A stretch of 64,000 nucleotides of DNA from contig JAEXFI010000043.1 of assembly GCA_023400235.1 (NCBI GenBank), forward strand, positions 62,001 through 126,000, given 5' to 3'. Position 1 is the first letter of the stretch. Each line of letters begins with the position of its first letter. Source of the DNA: Bacillota bacterium. GTDB lineage: Bacteria; Bacillota; Clostridia; Acetivibrionales; DSM-1351. Both the position numbers and the translations under genes were made by a program. The notes under the pieces are model-generated. The model saw nothing but the letters and a program-made list of their open reading frames with translations. It had not been told where the DNA came from and searched no databases. Positions 27,640-36,249 of this stretch are shown one piece after another.

Positions 27640-28040
27640 ATTATTCTAAAACTGCTATTTGTAGGATTTTTTTATTAATATCTTATGACGTATTACAGCA
27701 GTTTCTTCTATGTATTGAGCTTATTTCCGCTTGCGTTAATCACGGCTTCCTTTAACATTGCGCCAGTGAATTCCGTGCATGATCCGCCAGCCCACTGCAG
27801 TGATACATTCTTTAGACCGCAATAATACGCCGCAGAAACTCGTATATGTTTTTCCGGCTATTCTCAATGCCTACTGACAAGTCTATTATACATATGGTTA
27901 AATTTATATCAATCGAATGGCATATTAAGGAAGTAATTCAATTAAACAGAAATATGTAAAAGCGAAGAATATAGAGAGATAGTTACAGCATTTTTGCAAC
28001 AGGCTTATGGGTTTCACTATGCACGCACCTAATCAAAGCA
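27640..28040. other. Non-coding gap, nothing assigned
   Basis: About 400 bp between the importer promoter and the terminator of the next operon. It contains TTTTTGCAACAGGCTT near 27990, which resembles one end of the element at 30346-30531, but no partner end was found. Short open stretches on the minus strand (27720-27860) may be decayed coding DNA; I cannot identify them. Confidence 0.3.
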
Positions 28041-28044
28041 AAAA

Positions 28045-28092
28045 AGCCCCTCTATTAACGTATAATCATAAAAAATACGTAATAGAGGGGCT
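28045..28092 (-). terminator. Rho-independent terminator of the CUT2/dehydrogenase operon
   Basis: AGCCCCTCTATT (28045-28056) pairs with AATAGAGGGGCT (28081-28092), extended by an ACGT-containing inner stem. On the leftward transcript six U residues follow. It lies 17 nt past the stop at 28109. Confidence 0.9.
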
Positions 28093-28108
28093 ATGGGTCT
28101 ATCATTAC

Positions 28109-29260
28109 TCAGTCAACATCCACCCAATTTCCGCCGGTTTTATTACTGGCCAGACAGGCATGGACAAATTTTACACCGGAGATACCATCATCAATGGATG
28201 GGTAATCGTCATCATATTCGCCGAATTCCTGGCCGTTCAGCTTTTTCAGGTTTGCATCAATCCAGACTTTGTAGATATTGGCGAAGGCTTCATACAGTCC
28301 TTCCGGGTGCCCGGACGGAATGCGGCTCATTTGTGCTGCTCTTTCGGACAGGTATGACATGCCCCGGTTGTATATTTGCGTTGGCTTTCCCTTCAGCGTC
28401 ACCGAAAGGATATTTGGGTTCTCCTGTACCCATTCGATTGAGCCTTTTGTACCAAATATGCGTACCACAAGTCCATTCATATGGCCAACACATACCTGGG
28501 AGGAAGAAAACACCCCATGGGCTCCATTGTCAAACTCTACAAGAATATTGGCATTGAGATCAAGAGGCTGCCCGAAATAGTCCATTTTGGCAGCTACCCT
28601 TTTTACCTTCAAGCCTGTGATGTAGGATACCGTATGTTCAATGTGGGTGCCTATATCACCTACACAATTGGAGCCTCCTGATGCCTTTGGATCTTTACGC
28701 CATACGGACAGCTTGTTCATGGTGTCGTCACCGGCACCAATGTCATCAATCAACCATTCCTGCAGGTATTCGCCATTGATATTGATTATTTCACCAATAA
28801 CGCCCTGTTTAACAAGCTCTCTTGCTTCTTTTACCATGTTGTTGCCAGAGTAGGAGTAGTTGACAGCAAATAAAAGTCCTCTTTCTTCTGCAATCTTTTT
28901 CAGTTCCTCACCTTCGCCTACTTCAAAACAGAGGGGCTTTTCACACAGGACATTTATGCCATGCAGGAGGAAAGTCCTTGCCGCCAGATAGTGCGTATTA
29001 TTTGGTGTTGCAATTGTGACAAACTTGATACCGTCCTCTCTGGCGCTTTCCTTTGCAGCCATTTCCTCATAGTCCTTGTATACCCTGTCTGACTCCAGAC
29101 CGAGGGATTCGCCGCACTCCTTATTGGGTTCAGGCTTGGAGCTGAAACAACCTGCAACCAATTGAGCCCTTGGGTCGAAGGCGGCAGCTACTCTGTGCAC
29201 GCCGCCGATAAAAGCATTCAAATGCCCACCCACCATACCATAATTCAATCGCTTTATCAT
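28109..29260 (-). CDS. Gfo/Idh/MocA-family sugar oxidoreductase
   Basis: A 383-residue NAD(P)-dependent dehydrogenase. The N-terminal Rossmann part begins LNYGMVGGHLNAFIG, the family's catalytic-lysine motif is CEKPLCF, and the C-terminal alpha/beta domain carries GDIGTHIEHTVSYI. Members oxidise or reduce hydroxyls of inositols, sugars and glycosides; some open O- or C-glycosides through a 3-keto intermediate. It is the last gene of the leftward operon and follows the TIM-barrel isomerase gene by 9 nt. It probably works with that enzyme on the cargo of the CUT2 importer. Substrate not determinable. Confidence 0.92.
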   Translation of the reverse strand: MIKRLNYGMVGGHLNAFIGGVHRVAAAFDPRAQLVAGCFSSKPEPNKECGESLGLESDRVYKDYEEMAAKESAREDGIKFVTIATPNNTHYLAARTFLLHGINVLCEKPLCFEVGEGEELKKIAEERGLLFAVNYSYSGNNMVKEARELVKQGVIGEIININGEYLQEWLIDDIGAGDDTMNKLSVWRKDPKASGGSNCVGDIGTHIEHTVSYITGLKVKRVAAKMDYFGQPLDLNANILVEFDNGAHGVFSSSQVCVGHMNGLVVRIFGTKGSIEWVQENPNILSVTLKGKPTQIYNRGMSYLSERAAQMSRIPSGHPEGLYEAFANIYKVWIDANLKKLNGQEFGEYDDDYPSIDDGISGVKFVHACLASNKTGGNWVDVD

Positions 29261-29269
29261 ACGAGCCTC

Positions 29270-30259
29270 CTAATTTGATATAGCATCATCAAACTTTATA
29301 TTAGATGCTTCAAAGTCGATTTTCCGGACAAAGGCCGCTGCCTCGGCTGCACCATATTCCCTTTCCATGCCTGAATCTTCCCACTCTACAGACAATGGGC
29401 CCCTATATCCCACTTTGTTAAGTACACGTATAATATTCTCAAAATCCACATCACCGTGTCCCAAAGAGCGGAAGTTCCAGCCTCTGTTCAATTCTCCAAA
29501 ATCAACATGGGAGCCCAGCAAACCATTTCTTCCGTCAAGGGTCACTGCTGCATCCTTCATGTGGACATGATAAACGCGGTCTGCAAAATCCATCAAAAAC
29601 AGCTCCGGTTTGATACCCTGCCAAATCAGATGGCTGGGGTCAAAATTCAATCCGAATTCAGGCCTGTCAGCAAACTTTTCCAGCAACCTTTTTGTAGAAT
29701 AGTAATCAAATGCGATTTCGGCAGGATGTACCTCCAAAGCGAATTTAACACCCGATTCCTTAAAAACATCCAGTATTGGCGACCAGAGATCATAAATCTC
29801 CTGGTAACCGGCCTCTATGATAGCTTCTGTTGTCTGGGGAAAGCTATACATGTATTTCCAGATGGGTGAACCTGTAAAACCGGTAACCACCTTACATCCA
29901 AGCTTCTTTGCTGCAATAGCGGCATATTTCATATTAGTGACGGCCCATTTGCGTATTGCCTCAGGCTTATCCGCCAGCTCAGGGGGTGCAAAATTATTTA
30001 AGCGAGGATCATTATAATCGCCTACACATTGGCCGATTATATGTGTTGCCAGCGCATATACCTCAAGATCGTACTGTTTAAGCAATTTCTTGATATCCTT
30101 TATATACCGGTCATCCTCAACAGCCTCTTTCAAATTCAGATGGTTACCCCAGCAGGCAAGCTCAAGTCCGTCATATCCCATGGCTTTTGCTTTCCGGCAC
30201 ATGGTTTCCAAATCAAGATCTGCCCATTGACAGGTCATAAGAGTCAACAATCTTCCCAT
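29270..30259 (-). CDS. Sugar phosphate isomerase/epimerase-like TIM-barrel protein
   Basis: I start this at the ATG 30259 (MGRLLTLMTCQWADL), 7 nt after AGGAGG; the ORF can be extended 24 codons without support. The 329-residue AP-endonuclease-2-type barrel shows the metal-site motifs LEVHPAEIAFD, FDPSHLIWQG, VHMKDA and SVEWEDSG. Relatives include xylose isomerase-like, IolE/IolI-like and 3-keto-glycoside-processing enzymes. It lies directly before the Gfo/Idh/MocA gene, a pairing common in inositol and glycoside catabolism. A MITE-like insert separates it from the ferredoxin gene upstream. Confidence 0.88.
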   Translation of the reverse strand: MGRLLTLMTCQWADLDLETMCRKAKAMGYDGLELACWGNHLNLKEAVEDDRYIKDIKKLLKQYDLEVYALATHIIGQCVGDYNDPRLNNFAPPELADKPEAIRKWAVTNMKYAAIAAKKLGCKVVTGFTGSPIWKYMYSFPQTTEAIIEAGYQEIYDLWSPILDVFKESGVKFALEVHPAEIAFDYYSTKRLLEKFADRPEFGLNFDPSHLIWQGIKPELFLMDFADRVYHVHMKDAAVTLDGRNGLLGSHVDFGELNRGWNFRSLGHGDVDFENIIRVLNKVGYRGPLSVEWEDSGMEREYGAAEAAAFVRKIDFEASNIKFDDAISN

Positions 30260-30345
30260 TGTTCTTTCCTCCTGCTCTTTTGATTTTTGATGAGTGGCAG
30301 ATATCCTGCCACTTGCTGCCAAACTATTCATAAACTGAATTCTTA

Positions 30346-30531
30346 CCGGAAAAGGGAGTGTTGCAAAATGAAAATACTTTCATTTTACAACATTCCCTTT
30401 AGAAAAACTGCTTGTGGGTCAAACACTAAGGCCCACATTTTGTATCCATTTTTTGAGAAAATGGATACAAAACCACACTTTTCCCCTTCAACTCTGCATA
30501 TTTATACGTTTTGCAACAGCCTCTTCTCCGG
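30346..30531. mobile_element. MITE-like hairpin element inside the operon (186 bp)
   Basis: Ends CCGGAAAAGGGAGTGTTG (from 30346) and CAACAGCCTCTTCTCCGG (to 30531) form imperfect 23-bp terminal inverted repeats (19 of 23 by eye), flanked by TTA on both sides as a possible target duplication. The TGTTGCAAA core is reminiscent of IS6-type ends. Inside are a 20-bp hairpin (30354-30397) and a 15-bp hairpin (30438-30472). There is no coding sequence. It lies between the ferredoxin and isomerase genes and may attenuate or process the transcript. Confidence 0.55.
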
Positions 30532-30543
30532 TTACGTTCTAAA

Positions 30544-30714
30544 TTATCCTAAATATGCTGCATTTTTCGGACATTCAATCTCACATGCATAGCAATCAAT
30601 ACATTTTTCCTTTTCAACTTCCATGTGCTTCTCACCCTCTGCAATAGCTCCAACAGGGCAAAATTTTACGCAAATCCCACAGTTGATGCAATCATCATCT
30701 ATAACTCTAGCCAT
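30544..30714 (-). CDS. Small 2[4Fe-4S] ferredoxin
   Basis: A 56-residue protein starting MARVIDDDCINCGIC. Two cluster motifs are complete: C9-x2-C12-x2-C15-x3-C19-P and C38-x2-C41-x2-C44-x3-C48-P. It is the classic clostridial type of low-potential cytosolic electron carrier. The ribosome site is GGAGG at about 30723. It follows the old-yellow-enzyme-like gene by 70 nt and probably passes electrons to or from that flavoenzyme. Confidence 0.95.
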   Translation of the reverse strand: MARVIDDDCINCGICVKFCPVGAIAEGEKHMEVEKEKCIDCYACEIECPKNAAYLG

Positions 30715-30784
30715 AATCTATTTCCTCCTTCGGATTTTAAACCGTTTTCTGACGGCAGCGTTTGATTTTATTGTAAGCTTTTTA

Positions 30785-32026
30785 TTAAGTATGTTTTGCC
30801 TTCAGCTTTCCTTCAGCTTTTATCATGTCCACATACTCAGTGGTATAGTGCTTGTCATATGTAGCACAGCCGCAATTGTGCTGACGTATGAGCAATTCCA
30901 CACAATGGTCGCAAAGAGTACACCAGTGTACTTGCTTATCCTTGTCCTCCATCATCTTGGCAGGCAAGTAAGGATCAGCAAATGCCTGTCGGCCAATAGC
31001 TACGGCATCTACAACACCTTCCTTGATATTCTTGTTGCCCCAGAAGCGAAGTGTGTTATTTTCCGGCTTTACAGCGCAGAAGGGCTGTTTGCCATCCCGG
31101 AAGATGGAATATGCTGAACCCATTACAACGGTTTCCGGCTTCAAATTATCTCTGCAGGTCTTCTGGAAGAAGAAGTGCATATAAGCGTAGTCAGGTGTGC
31201 GACGGTCCGGGTGAGCAAGGTCAAGGGTGTGGGACGGGGAACCGGCAGATTGTAAAATGTAGTGTGCTCCGTGAGCTTCCAGTGTTTTAATGAGATCAAT
31301 GGATTCTGTCAGATCCATACAGGCACTGTCTGGTCCCATTGTGCCTACACCGCCTGGAAAACCTTCATACATTGAGATTTTGGAGCCCAGTATGAAGTCA
31401 TCATCGTTTACGGCAAGGCGTACCCTGTCATAAATGTCAACGGCAAACTGTCTTCTGTTTTCCCAGGCTCCCCCATATTTCCAGTTATCTTTGTTGAACG
31501 GACGCAGTATCTGTGTTCCAAGGTAGCCATGGCACAGCTTCAGGTCAACACCGTCGGCTCCCACTTCATATGCATATCTGGATCCAAGGACATAATCCTT
31601 TATAACCTGCTCGATTTCAGGCTCTCTCACAAGCTTGGCATCCTCATATCCGGCAAGTGGTTCCTCAGTAACGCGGATTCTTTGTGAATACACATTATTG
31701 CTTATTTCACCTGAATGGGTGATTTGGAACAGGAAAATGGTCTCCGGATTAATGGCCTTGAGGTGACTGACAAATTTCTTCAGTGCAGGCAGATTGTGTT
31801 CCTTGATGGAGAGCTGATTTTTACGTGCAATGTAATCATACTGGGGTGTAATAGCCTCTAAAACAACTACACCGGCTTTGCCTTTAAAGTAGTCTTCATA
31901 GCGTTTGTAGGTTAAAGGGCTTGGGTCACCATTTGGAAGCGCATCGCAGCATTCCATGGCATTGATAACAATACGGTTTGGCGCTACCTTCTTTCCGATT
32001 TTCAGCGGTTTAAACAATTCATTCAT
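30785..32026 (-). CDS. Old yellow enzyme-like NADH:flavin oxidoreductase with C-terminal Fe-S cysteines
   Basis: A 413-residue protein whose first 350 residues form an FMN-binding TIM barrel of the OYE/2,4-dienoyl-CoA reductase family (LFKPLKIGKKVAPNRIV at the start; VDAVAIGRQAFADPYLP at the flavin phosphate end). The C-terminus carries CTLCDHCVELLIRQHNCGC, with the spacing expected of the [4Fe-4S] site in dienoyl-CoA reductases. The FAD/NAD domains of those roughly 650-residue enzymes are absent. The usual barrel catalytic motif H-GY-L appears as LCHGYLG. It probably takes electrons from the adjacent ferredoxin to reduce an alkene or enone in the cargo pathway. Confidence 0.85.
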   Translation of the reverse strand: MNELFKPLKIGKKVAPNRIVINAMECCDALPNGDPSPLTYKRYEDYFKGKAGVVVLEAITPQYDYIARKNQLSIKEHNLPALKKFVSHLKAINPETIFLFQITHSGEISNNVYSQRIRVTEEPLAGYEDAKLVREPEIEQVIKDYVLGSRYAYEVGADGVDLKLCHGYLGTQILRPFNKDNWKYGGAWENRRQFAVDIYDRVRLAVNDDDFILGSKISMYEGFPGGVGTMGPDSACMDLTESIDLIKTLEAHGAHYILQSAGSPSHTLDLAHPDRRTPDYAYMHFFFQKTCRDNLKPETVVMGSAYSIFRDGKQPFCAVKPENNTLRFWGNKNIKEGVVDAVAIGRQAFADPYLPAKMMEDKDKQVHWCTLCDHCVELLIRQHNCGCATYDKHYTTEYVDMIKAEGKLKAKHT

Positions 32027-32061
32027 GTCATTACCTCCACAGATATTTTTATTAAAATTTT

Positions 32062-33234
32062 TTAATTTTTTGCCATATACTCATCTACTGCTTTGTCAAA
32101 GGCCTCATATTTTACCCTGTTCTTGTCATAGCTTTCTTCGTAATAAGACAGCTTCCATTCAAAAACATTATTGGTACGCTGCTGCATGTAGGTGTCCAGT
32201 ACCCAGGATATGCCCTTGTCCGTGTTCTTTGCATCAAGAATAACAGAGGGTGTTATCTGAATTTGCTTTTCATAGGACTCTTTAGAAAAATATTTTACTA
32301 TTTGCTGAACACACAGGTCGGCACTCAGAGAAGGAGGATTGGGAACAGAAATTGCAAGTGTCCCATCTTTCATGGCATCCCAGCCGGTGTCCTTACCATT
32401 GTTTGAAACAACAACCACGCCATCTTTTCCGTCATCCGGATATTGCTTTATCGGAATGTTTCGTTCTTTAAGAACCTGAATTACGCCAAATGCTGTTTCG
32501 TCATTCGCAGCAAATACCACATCAAATTTTTCTCCGGAATCGATTAAGGCTTCCATAATGGGAACAGTCTTTTCTTTCTGCCACTCTCCGCTTGCCAAAA
32601 CCTTCAAAGGTGTCATACCGGCTTCTTCAAGAGCCATCGCAAACCCCACCACTTCACCTTCGGCCATTCTCTGACCAAGCTGCCCGGGTATTGTGACACA
32701 TTTGGCCTTGGGATAGTTCTCGCTGATCCATTGCCCTGCCATATAACCCATCATTACATAGCTGTCCGTTACATGTCCCTGGATTTCAGAGCCGGCTTGC
32801 AATTCAGGCTTACCGCCAACATAAAATATTGGAACATCGGCATTATTTGCGGCAGCTATGGCAGCCGAGCTTCCCGCGGTATTTGCACTTATTACTGCGA
32901 TTGCATCAACACCGGCAGAAATCATATCCTGGACATTGGCCAGCTCCTTTTCTGCACTATAGGCAGAATTTAATTCCACAACGCTCATGCCGTAAGATTT
33001 TGCTACTGCTGTAAATGCGTTGCCGAAGGCGGCATAATAGTCATCTGGTCCCGCATTTATAAAGGCTAACTTCTTGTCCTTAAGACCTACAGCATTTGCC
33101 GTTTTATCCCCTGCCGTGTTTACCGCATCCGTTCCGGAAGCTGCTGTTGATTGGGCTGCCGGAGCATTGGATGAACATGCCCCCAGGGACAGCACCAGGA
33201 CAAACACCATAAATATTGTTGCAAGTTTTTTCAT
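32062..33234 (-). CDS. CUT2-type sugar-binding lipoprotein
   Basis: I start this at MKKLATIFM (33234), 6 nt after AGGAGG. A lipobox LGAC sits at residue 27, followed by a Ser/Ala-rich linker and a RbsB/PBP4-type sugar-binding fold of about 360 residues (FINAGPDDYYAAFGNAF, VDAIAVISANTAGSSAA, FAANDETAFGVIQVL). It is exported and lipid-anchored, and delivers cargo to the permease and ATPase encoded just upstream. It is more divergent than RbsB, so the substrate is uncertain; a ribose-like sugar, inositol or glycoside is possible. Confidence 0.9.
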   Translation of the reverse strand: MKKLATIFMVFVLVLSLGACSSNAPAAQSTAASGTDAVNTAGDKTANAVGLKDKKLAFINAGPDDYYAAFGNAFTAVAKSYGMSVVELNSAYSAEKELANVQDMISAGVDAIAVISANTAGSSAAIAAANNADVPIFYVGGKPELQAGSEIQGHVTDSYVMMGYMAGQWISENYPKAKCVTIPGQLGQRMAEGEVVGFAMALEEAGMTPLKVLASGEWQKEKTVPIMEALIDSGEKFDVVFAANDETAFGVIQVLKERNIPIKQYPDDGKDGVVVVSNNGKDTGWDAMKDGTLAISVPNPPSLSADLCVQQIVKYFSKESYEKQIQITPSVILDAKNTDKGISWVLDTYMQQRTNNVFEWKLSYYEESYDKNRVKYEAFDKAVDEYMAKN

Positions 33235-33288
33235 TGTTTCCTCCTTCATCGTGAACAAGTTATTTTGAGAATTTCACTAAAGCTATTC

Positions 33289-34353
33289 TCAGGCTATACT
33301 TTTCTGATTGGGTCTTAGTTTTGACTTTTTTCTCAATCCGCTATAGTATCCAATGAAAACAGATAAAACAATTAATCCTCCCTTCATAACATATTGATAA
33401 TAAGGATTGACTCCCAAAATGTTCAGCGCGTTTGAAATACATCCAAGCAATATGACCCCGATCAAGGCTCCCCAGACATTTCCCTTCCCGCCGGACATTG
33501 CAGTTCCACCCACAACAACTGAAGCTATTACATCAATTTCTTTTCCCTGTCCCATGTTGGGCCCGCCTGTACTCAATCTGGAAATCATTATCATTGCTGC
33601 AATAGAAACGAAGAAACCATTCAACCCGTAAACCCATAGCTTAAAATTTTTGACGCCGATACCTGCTAAAAATGCAGCACTTTCATTTCCACCTACAAAG
33701 TAAAGCCGCCGCCCGAACTTGGTATATTTAATCGCCAGCCAAATGATGACTGTCAGTAATATGTACAGGATGACAGATGAGAATATTTTAAAGTTGCTGG
33801 TTATATTAATAGAGGTTTTGCCAATAAACTCAAATTTATCTCCGATGCTGATTTCCCGGCCATTTGTAATGAGATATATGAAGCCTTGATATATGCTCAT
33901 AAACCCTAATGACACAATAAAGGATTCCAGTTTTGTACGGGATATTATCAGGCCCATCAACAGCTCGCAGCCAATTGCCGTGAACATTCCTATCAGCACG
34001 ATAGACCAGATCGGCAAGTTACCTGCCTTTATCAGAGAAGCCATCAGAACACCGATAAAGCCCATCAGCTGTCCCACCGAAAGGTCAATCCCACCCATGA
34101 GCATGACAAGGGTCATACCTATTGCAAGAATGCCTGTGATTGAAACCTGCTGCAAGACACTTGAAATATTTCTTGACGACAGGAAGGCAAGATCCTTGAA
34201 TACCATATTTCTTGCAAAAAAGAATTCGGCCAGCACAACCAGAACGATAACAAGCAGCAATACAAATAAAATGGATGAATTTTCATGATGCATAAGTTTT
34301 TTGATTAGTACATTTTCTTGCTTTTTTCCATTGTCCAGGTCCTTTTTAATCAT
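33289..34353 (-). CDS. CUT2 ABC transporter permease (RbsC-like)
   Basis: A hydrophobic 354-residue protein with about nine membrane segments and the family signature GGIDLSVGQLMGF, plus VVGGTAMSGGKGNVWGAL towards the end, as in RbsC/MglC. I prefer the ATG at 34353, which overlaps the end of the ATPase gene by 8 nt, over the in-frame GTG at 34365. It is the second gene of the operon ATPase-permease-binding protein. Confidence 0.92.
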   Translation of the reverse strand: MIKKDLDNGKKQENVLIKKLMHHENSSILFVLLLVIVLVVLAEFFFARNMVFKDLAFLSSRNISSVLQQVSITGILAIGMTLVMLMGGIDLSVGQLMGFIGVLMASLIKAGNLPIWSIVLIGMFTAIGCELLMGLIISRTKLESFIVSLGFMSIYQGFIYLITNGREISIGDKFEFIGKTSINITSNFKIFSSVILYILLTVIIWLAIKYTKFGRRLYFVGGNESAAFLAGIGVKNFKLWVYGLNGFFVSIAAMIMISRLSTGGPNMGQGKEIDVIASVVVGGTAMSGGKGNVWGALIGVILLGCISNALNILGVNPYYQYVMKGGLIVLSVFIGYYSGLRKKSKLRPNQKSIA

Positions 34354-35845
34354 CACTACCACCACCTATTGAAAATTTTAAAATGTTTTCTTCCGTCATT
34401 TCATTTTTGGGGATATCAGCCACTAACCGCCCCTTGCGCATAACCAGCACACGATCACTCATTGCAATTAATTCAGGCATATCAGAAGAAATCATTATGA
34501 TACTTTTTCCTTCCTTAAGCAGTTGTGTCATGATTTTGTATATTTCTTCCTTGGCCCCGATATCGATTCCACGGGTAGGCTCATCAAAAATGTAAATGTT
34601 GCCGTTGGTTGCAAACCATTTTGCCAGAACCACCTTTTGTTGATTTCCGCCGGATAAGAGATTTACCTTCTGATGAACAGTCGGCGAGACAACATTCATG
34701 CTCTTGCAGTATTTTTGCGCAACCTTTAAATCCTCTGAAGGCATTACAAAGTGTTTATTGTTTTTAGAATACATAGCAATATTGGAATTACTGAGTATGG
34801 AATGCTGCAGAGATAAACCGGTGGATTGCCTGTCCTCCGTAATGAAGCACATGCCATTTAATATGGCATCTATGGGAGAATGGATTTGAACCTCTTTGCC
34901 GTCTATCTTAATGCTGCCGGCGTCAGCCTTTTTGACCCCGAACAAAAGCTCTGCCAGTTCAGATCTGCCCGAGCCCACCATACCCGAGAAACCCACCAAT
35001 TCGCCTTCACGGACAGAGAAGGATACATTGCTGACACCGTTACCTGAAAAATCCGCCGCTTCGAATTTGATGCTTCCAATATCCACCTTTTCACGGTTAA
35101 AAAAGGAACATACGTCACGCCCCACCATGTCATTGATTAAGGTGCATTCGTCCAAATCCTTGATATTGTAGGTATTGATTTTCATACCGTCACGAATGAC
35201 CGTGACTCTATCAGCAATTTCAAAAACCTCTTCCAAATGGTGAGAGATATAGATAATACTAATTCCTTCGCTTGCGAGCTTCTTAACAATATGCAGAAGA
35301 TTTCTGATTTCTGCCTGGCTAAAAGAGGCTGTTGGTTCGTCAAGAATGATTACTTTTGATTCTTTTATGAAGGCTCTTGCAACCTCAACGGTTTTTTGCT
35401 CACCGCTTCCAAGCTGACCAACAATATCATACGGTGAAATAGTAGAATTCAAAAACTCCAATATCTCTGCAGTCTTGTTTACCATTTGGGACTTCCTGAG
35501 CAATCCGCCTTTGGTATATTCGTTTCCTGCAAATAGATTCTCATATACGCTTAACAGCGGAAAAAGATTGTGCTCCTGATAGATGGTTTGTACACCCAGC
35601 TCCATTGCCAAATGGGGAGTATTATTCTCAACAATCCTGCCATCTATACGTATTGTCCCGCTATCCGGCATATGTGCTCCGGAAAGTATTTTGATCAAAG
35701 TGGATTTCCCGGCACCATTTTCGCCGCAAATACAATGTACTTCTCCTTTGTTCACATCAAAACACAGGTTATCAAAAACCTTTACACCCGGGAATGACTT
35801 TGAAATACCGTCCATCTCCAGTATCGTCTTGCTTTGCATAGTCAC
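34346..35845 (-). CDS. CUT2 ABC transporter ATPase with two nucleotide-binding domains (RbsA/MglA-like)
   Basis: A 499-residue duplicated ATPase. Domain 1 has Walker A GENGAGKST, signature GSGEQKTVEVA and Walker B VIILDEPTAS. Domain 2 has the degenerate P-loop GMVGSGRSE usual in this family, signature LSGGNQQKVVLAKW and YIFDEPTRGID. The start is GTG at 35845, 6 nt after GGGGGAGG; an ATG two codons on is the alternative. It is the first gene of the operon that runs to 28109. Confidence 0.95.
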   Translation of the reverse strand: MTMQSKTILEMDGISKSFPGVKVFDNLCFDVNKGEVHCICGENGAGKSTLIKILSGAHMPDSGTIRIDGRIVENNTPHLAMELGVQTIYQEHNLFPLLSVYENLFAGNEYTKGGLLRKSQMVNKTAEILEFLNSTISPYDIVGQLGSGEQKTVEVARAFIKESKVIILDEPTASFSQAEIRNLLHIVKKLASEGISIIYISHHLEEVFEIADRVTVIRDGMKINTYNIKDLDECTLINDMVGRDVCSFFNREKVDIGSIKFEAADFSGNGVSNVSFSVREGELVGFSGMVGSGRSELAELLFGVKKADAGSIKIDGKEVQIHSPIDAILNGMCFITEDRQSTGLSLQHSILSNSNIAMYSKNNKHFVMPSEDLKVAQKYCKSMNVVSPTVHQKVNLLSGGNQQKVVLAKWFATNGNIYIFDEPTRGIDIGAKEEIYKIMTQLLKEGKSIIMISSDMPELIAMSDRVLVMRKGRLVADIPKNEMTEENILKFSIGGGSDD

Positions 35846-36080
35846 TTACGCCTCCCCCTGACCATATGTAAAATTTTCAAATTGGGTAATAAGACTGTGT
35901 GTGTTTTAGTGCTTTTGCTTAAATTTCAATTGACTATATTCATATTATTATGCAATATGCACAATTCCGCCATCCCAACAATGTAATAGATAAATACCAG
36001 TAAATATTAGTATTTGAATATATGCTGTTATTCTTATTTTCCAGGAGCGGAGATGGAGAAAGGTAAAAAAGCAAATAAAA
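35846..36080. other. Upstream region of the CUT2 operon
   Basis: AT-rich, with no coding sequence. No consensus promoter stands out on the minus strand. The main feature is the dyad at 35992-36015. Confidence 0.4.
35992..36015. promoter_or_regulatory. Candidate operator of the CUT2 operon
   Basis: AAATACCAGTA (35992-36002) and TATTAGTATTT (36005-36015) are inverted repeats with two mismatches and a 2-bp centre. The position, 150 bp before the ATPase gene and next to the PAS-LuxR regulator gene, fits an activator site. Confidence 0.4.
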
Positions 36081-36109
36081 ATAGCGTCCAATTCAAAGCT
36101 GGACGCTAT
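36081..36109 (-). terminator. Terminator of the PAS-LuxR gene
   Basis: ATAGCGTCCA (36081-36090) pairs with TGGACGCTAT (36100-36109). On the leftward transcript the stem is followed by UUUUUAUUU. Confidence 0.8.
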
Positions 36110-36249
36110 AATAAACTATTTTGCAAAGTTTGGTACTGCCGTATTTGACTTTATGACTTTCTTTATATGTGCATTTTCACATACACTTCCATATGCATTT
36201 TCATACACATCTTTATACACGCTTTATATATTTTTATATGAACTTTAAT

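Noticed and set aside
27985..28004. TTTTTGCAACAGGCTT, resembling one end of the 30346 element
   Set aside because: A single end without partner. It could be a solo remnant, but there is no further support.
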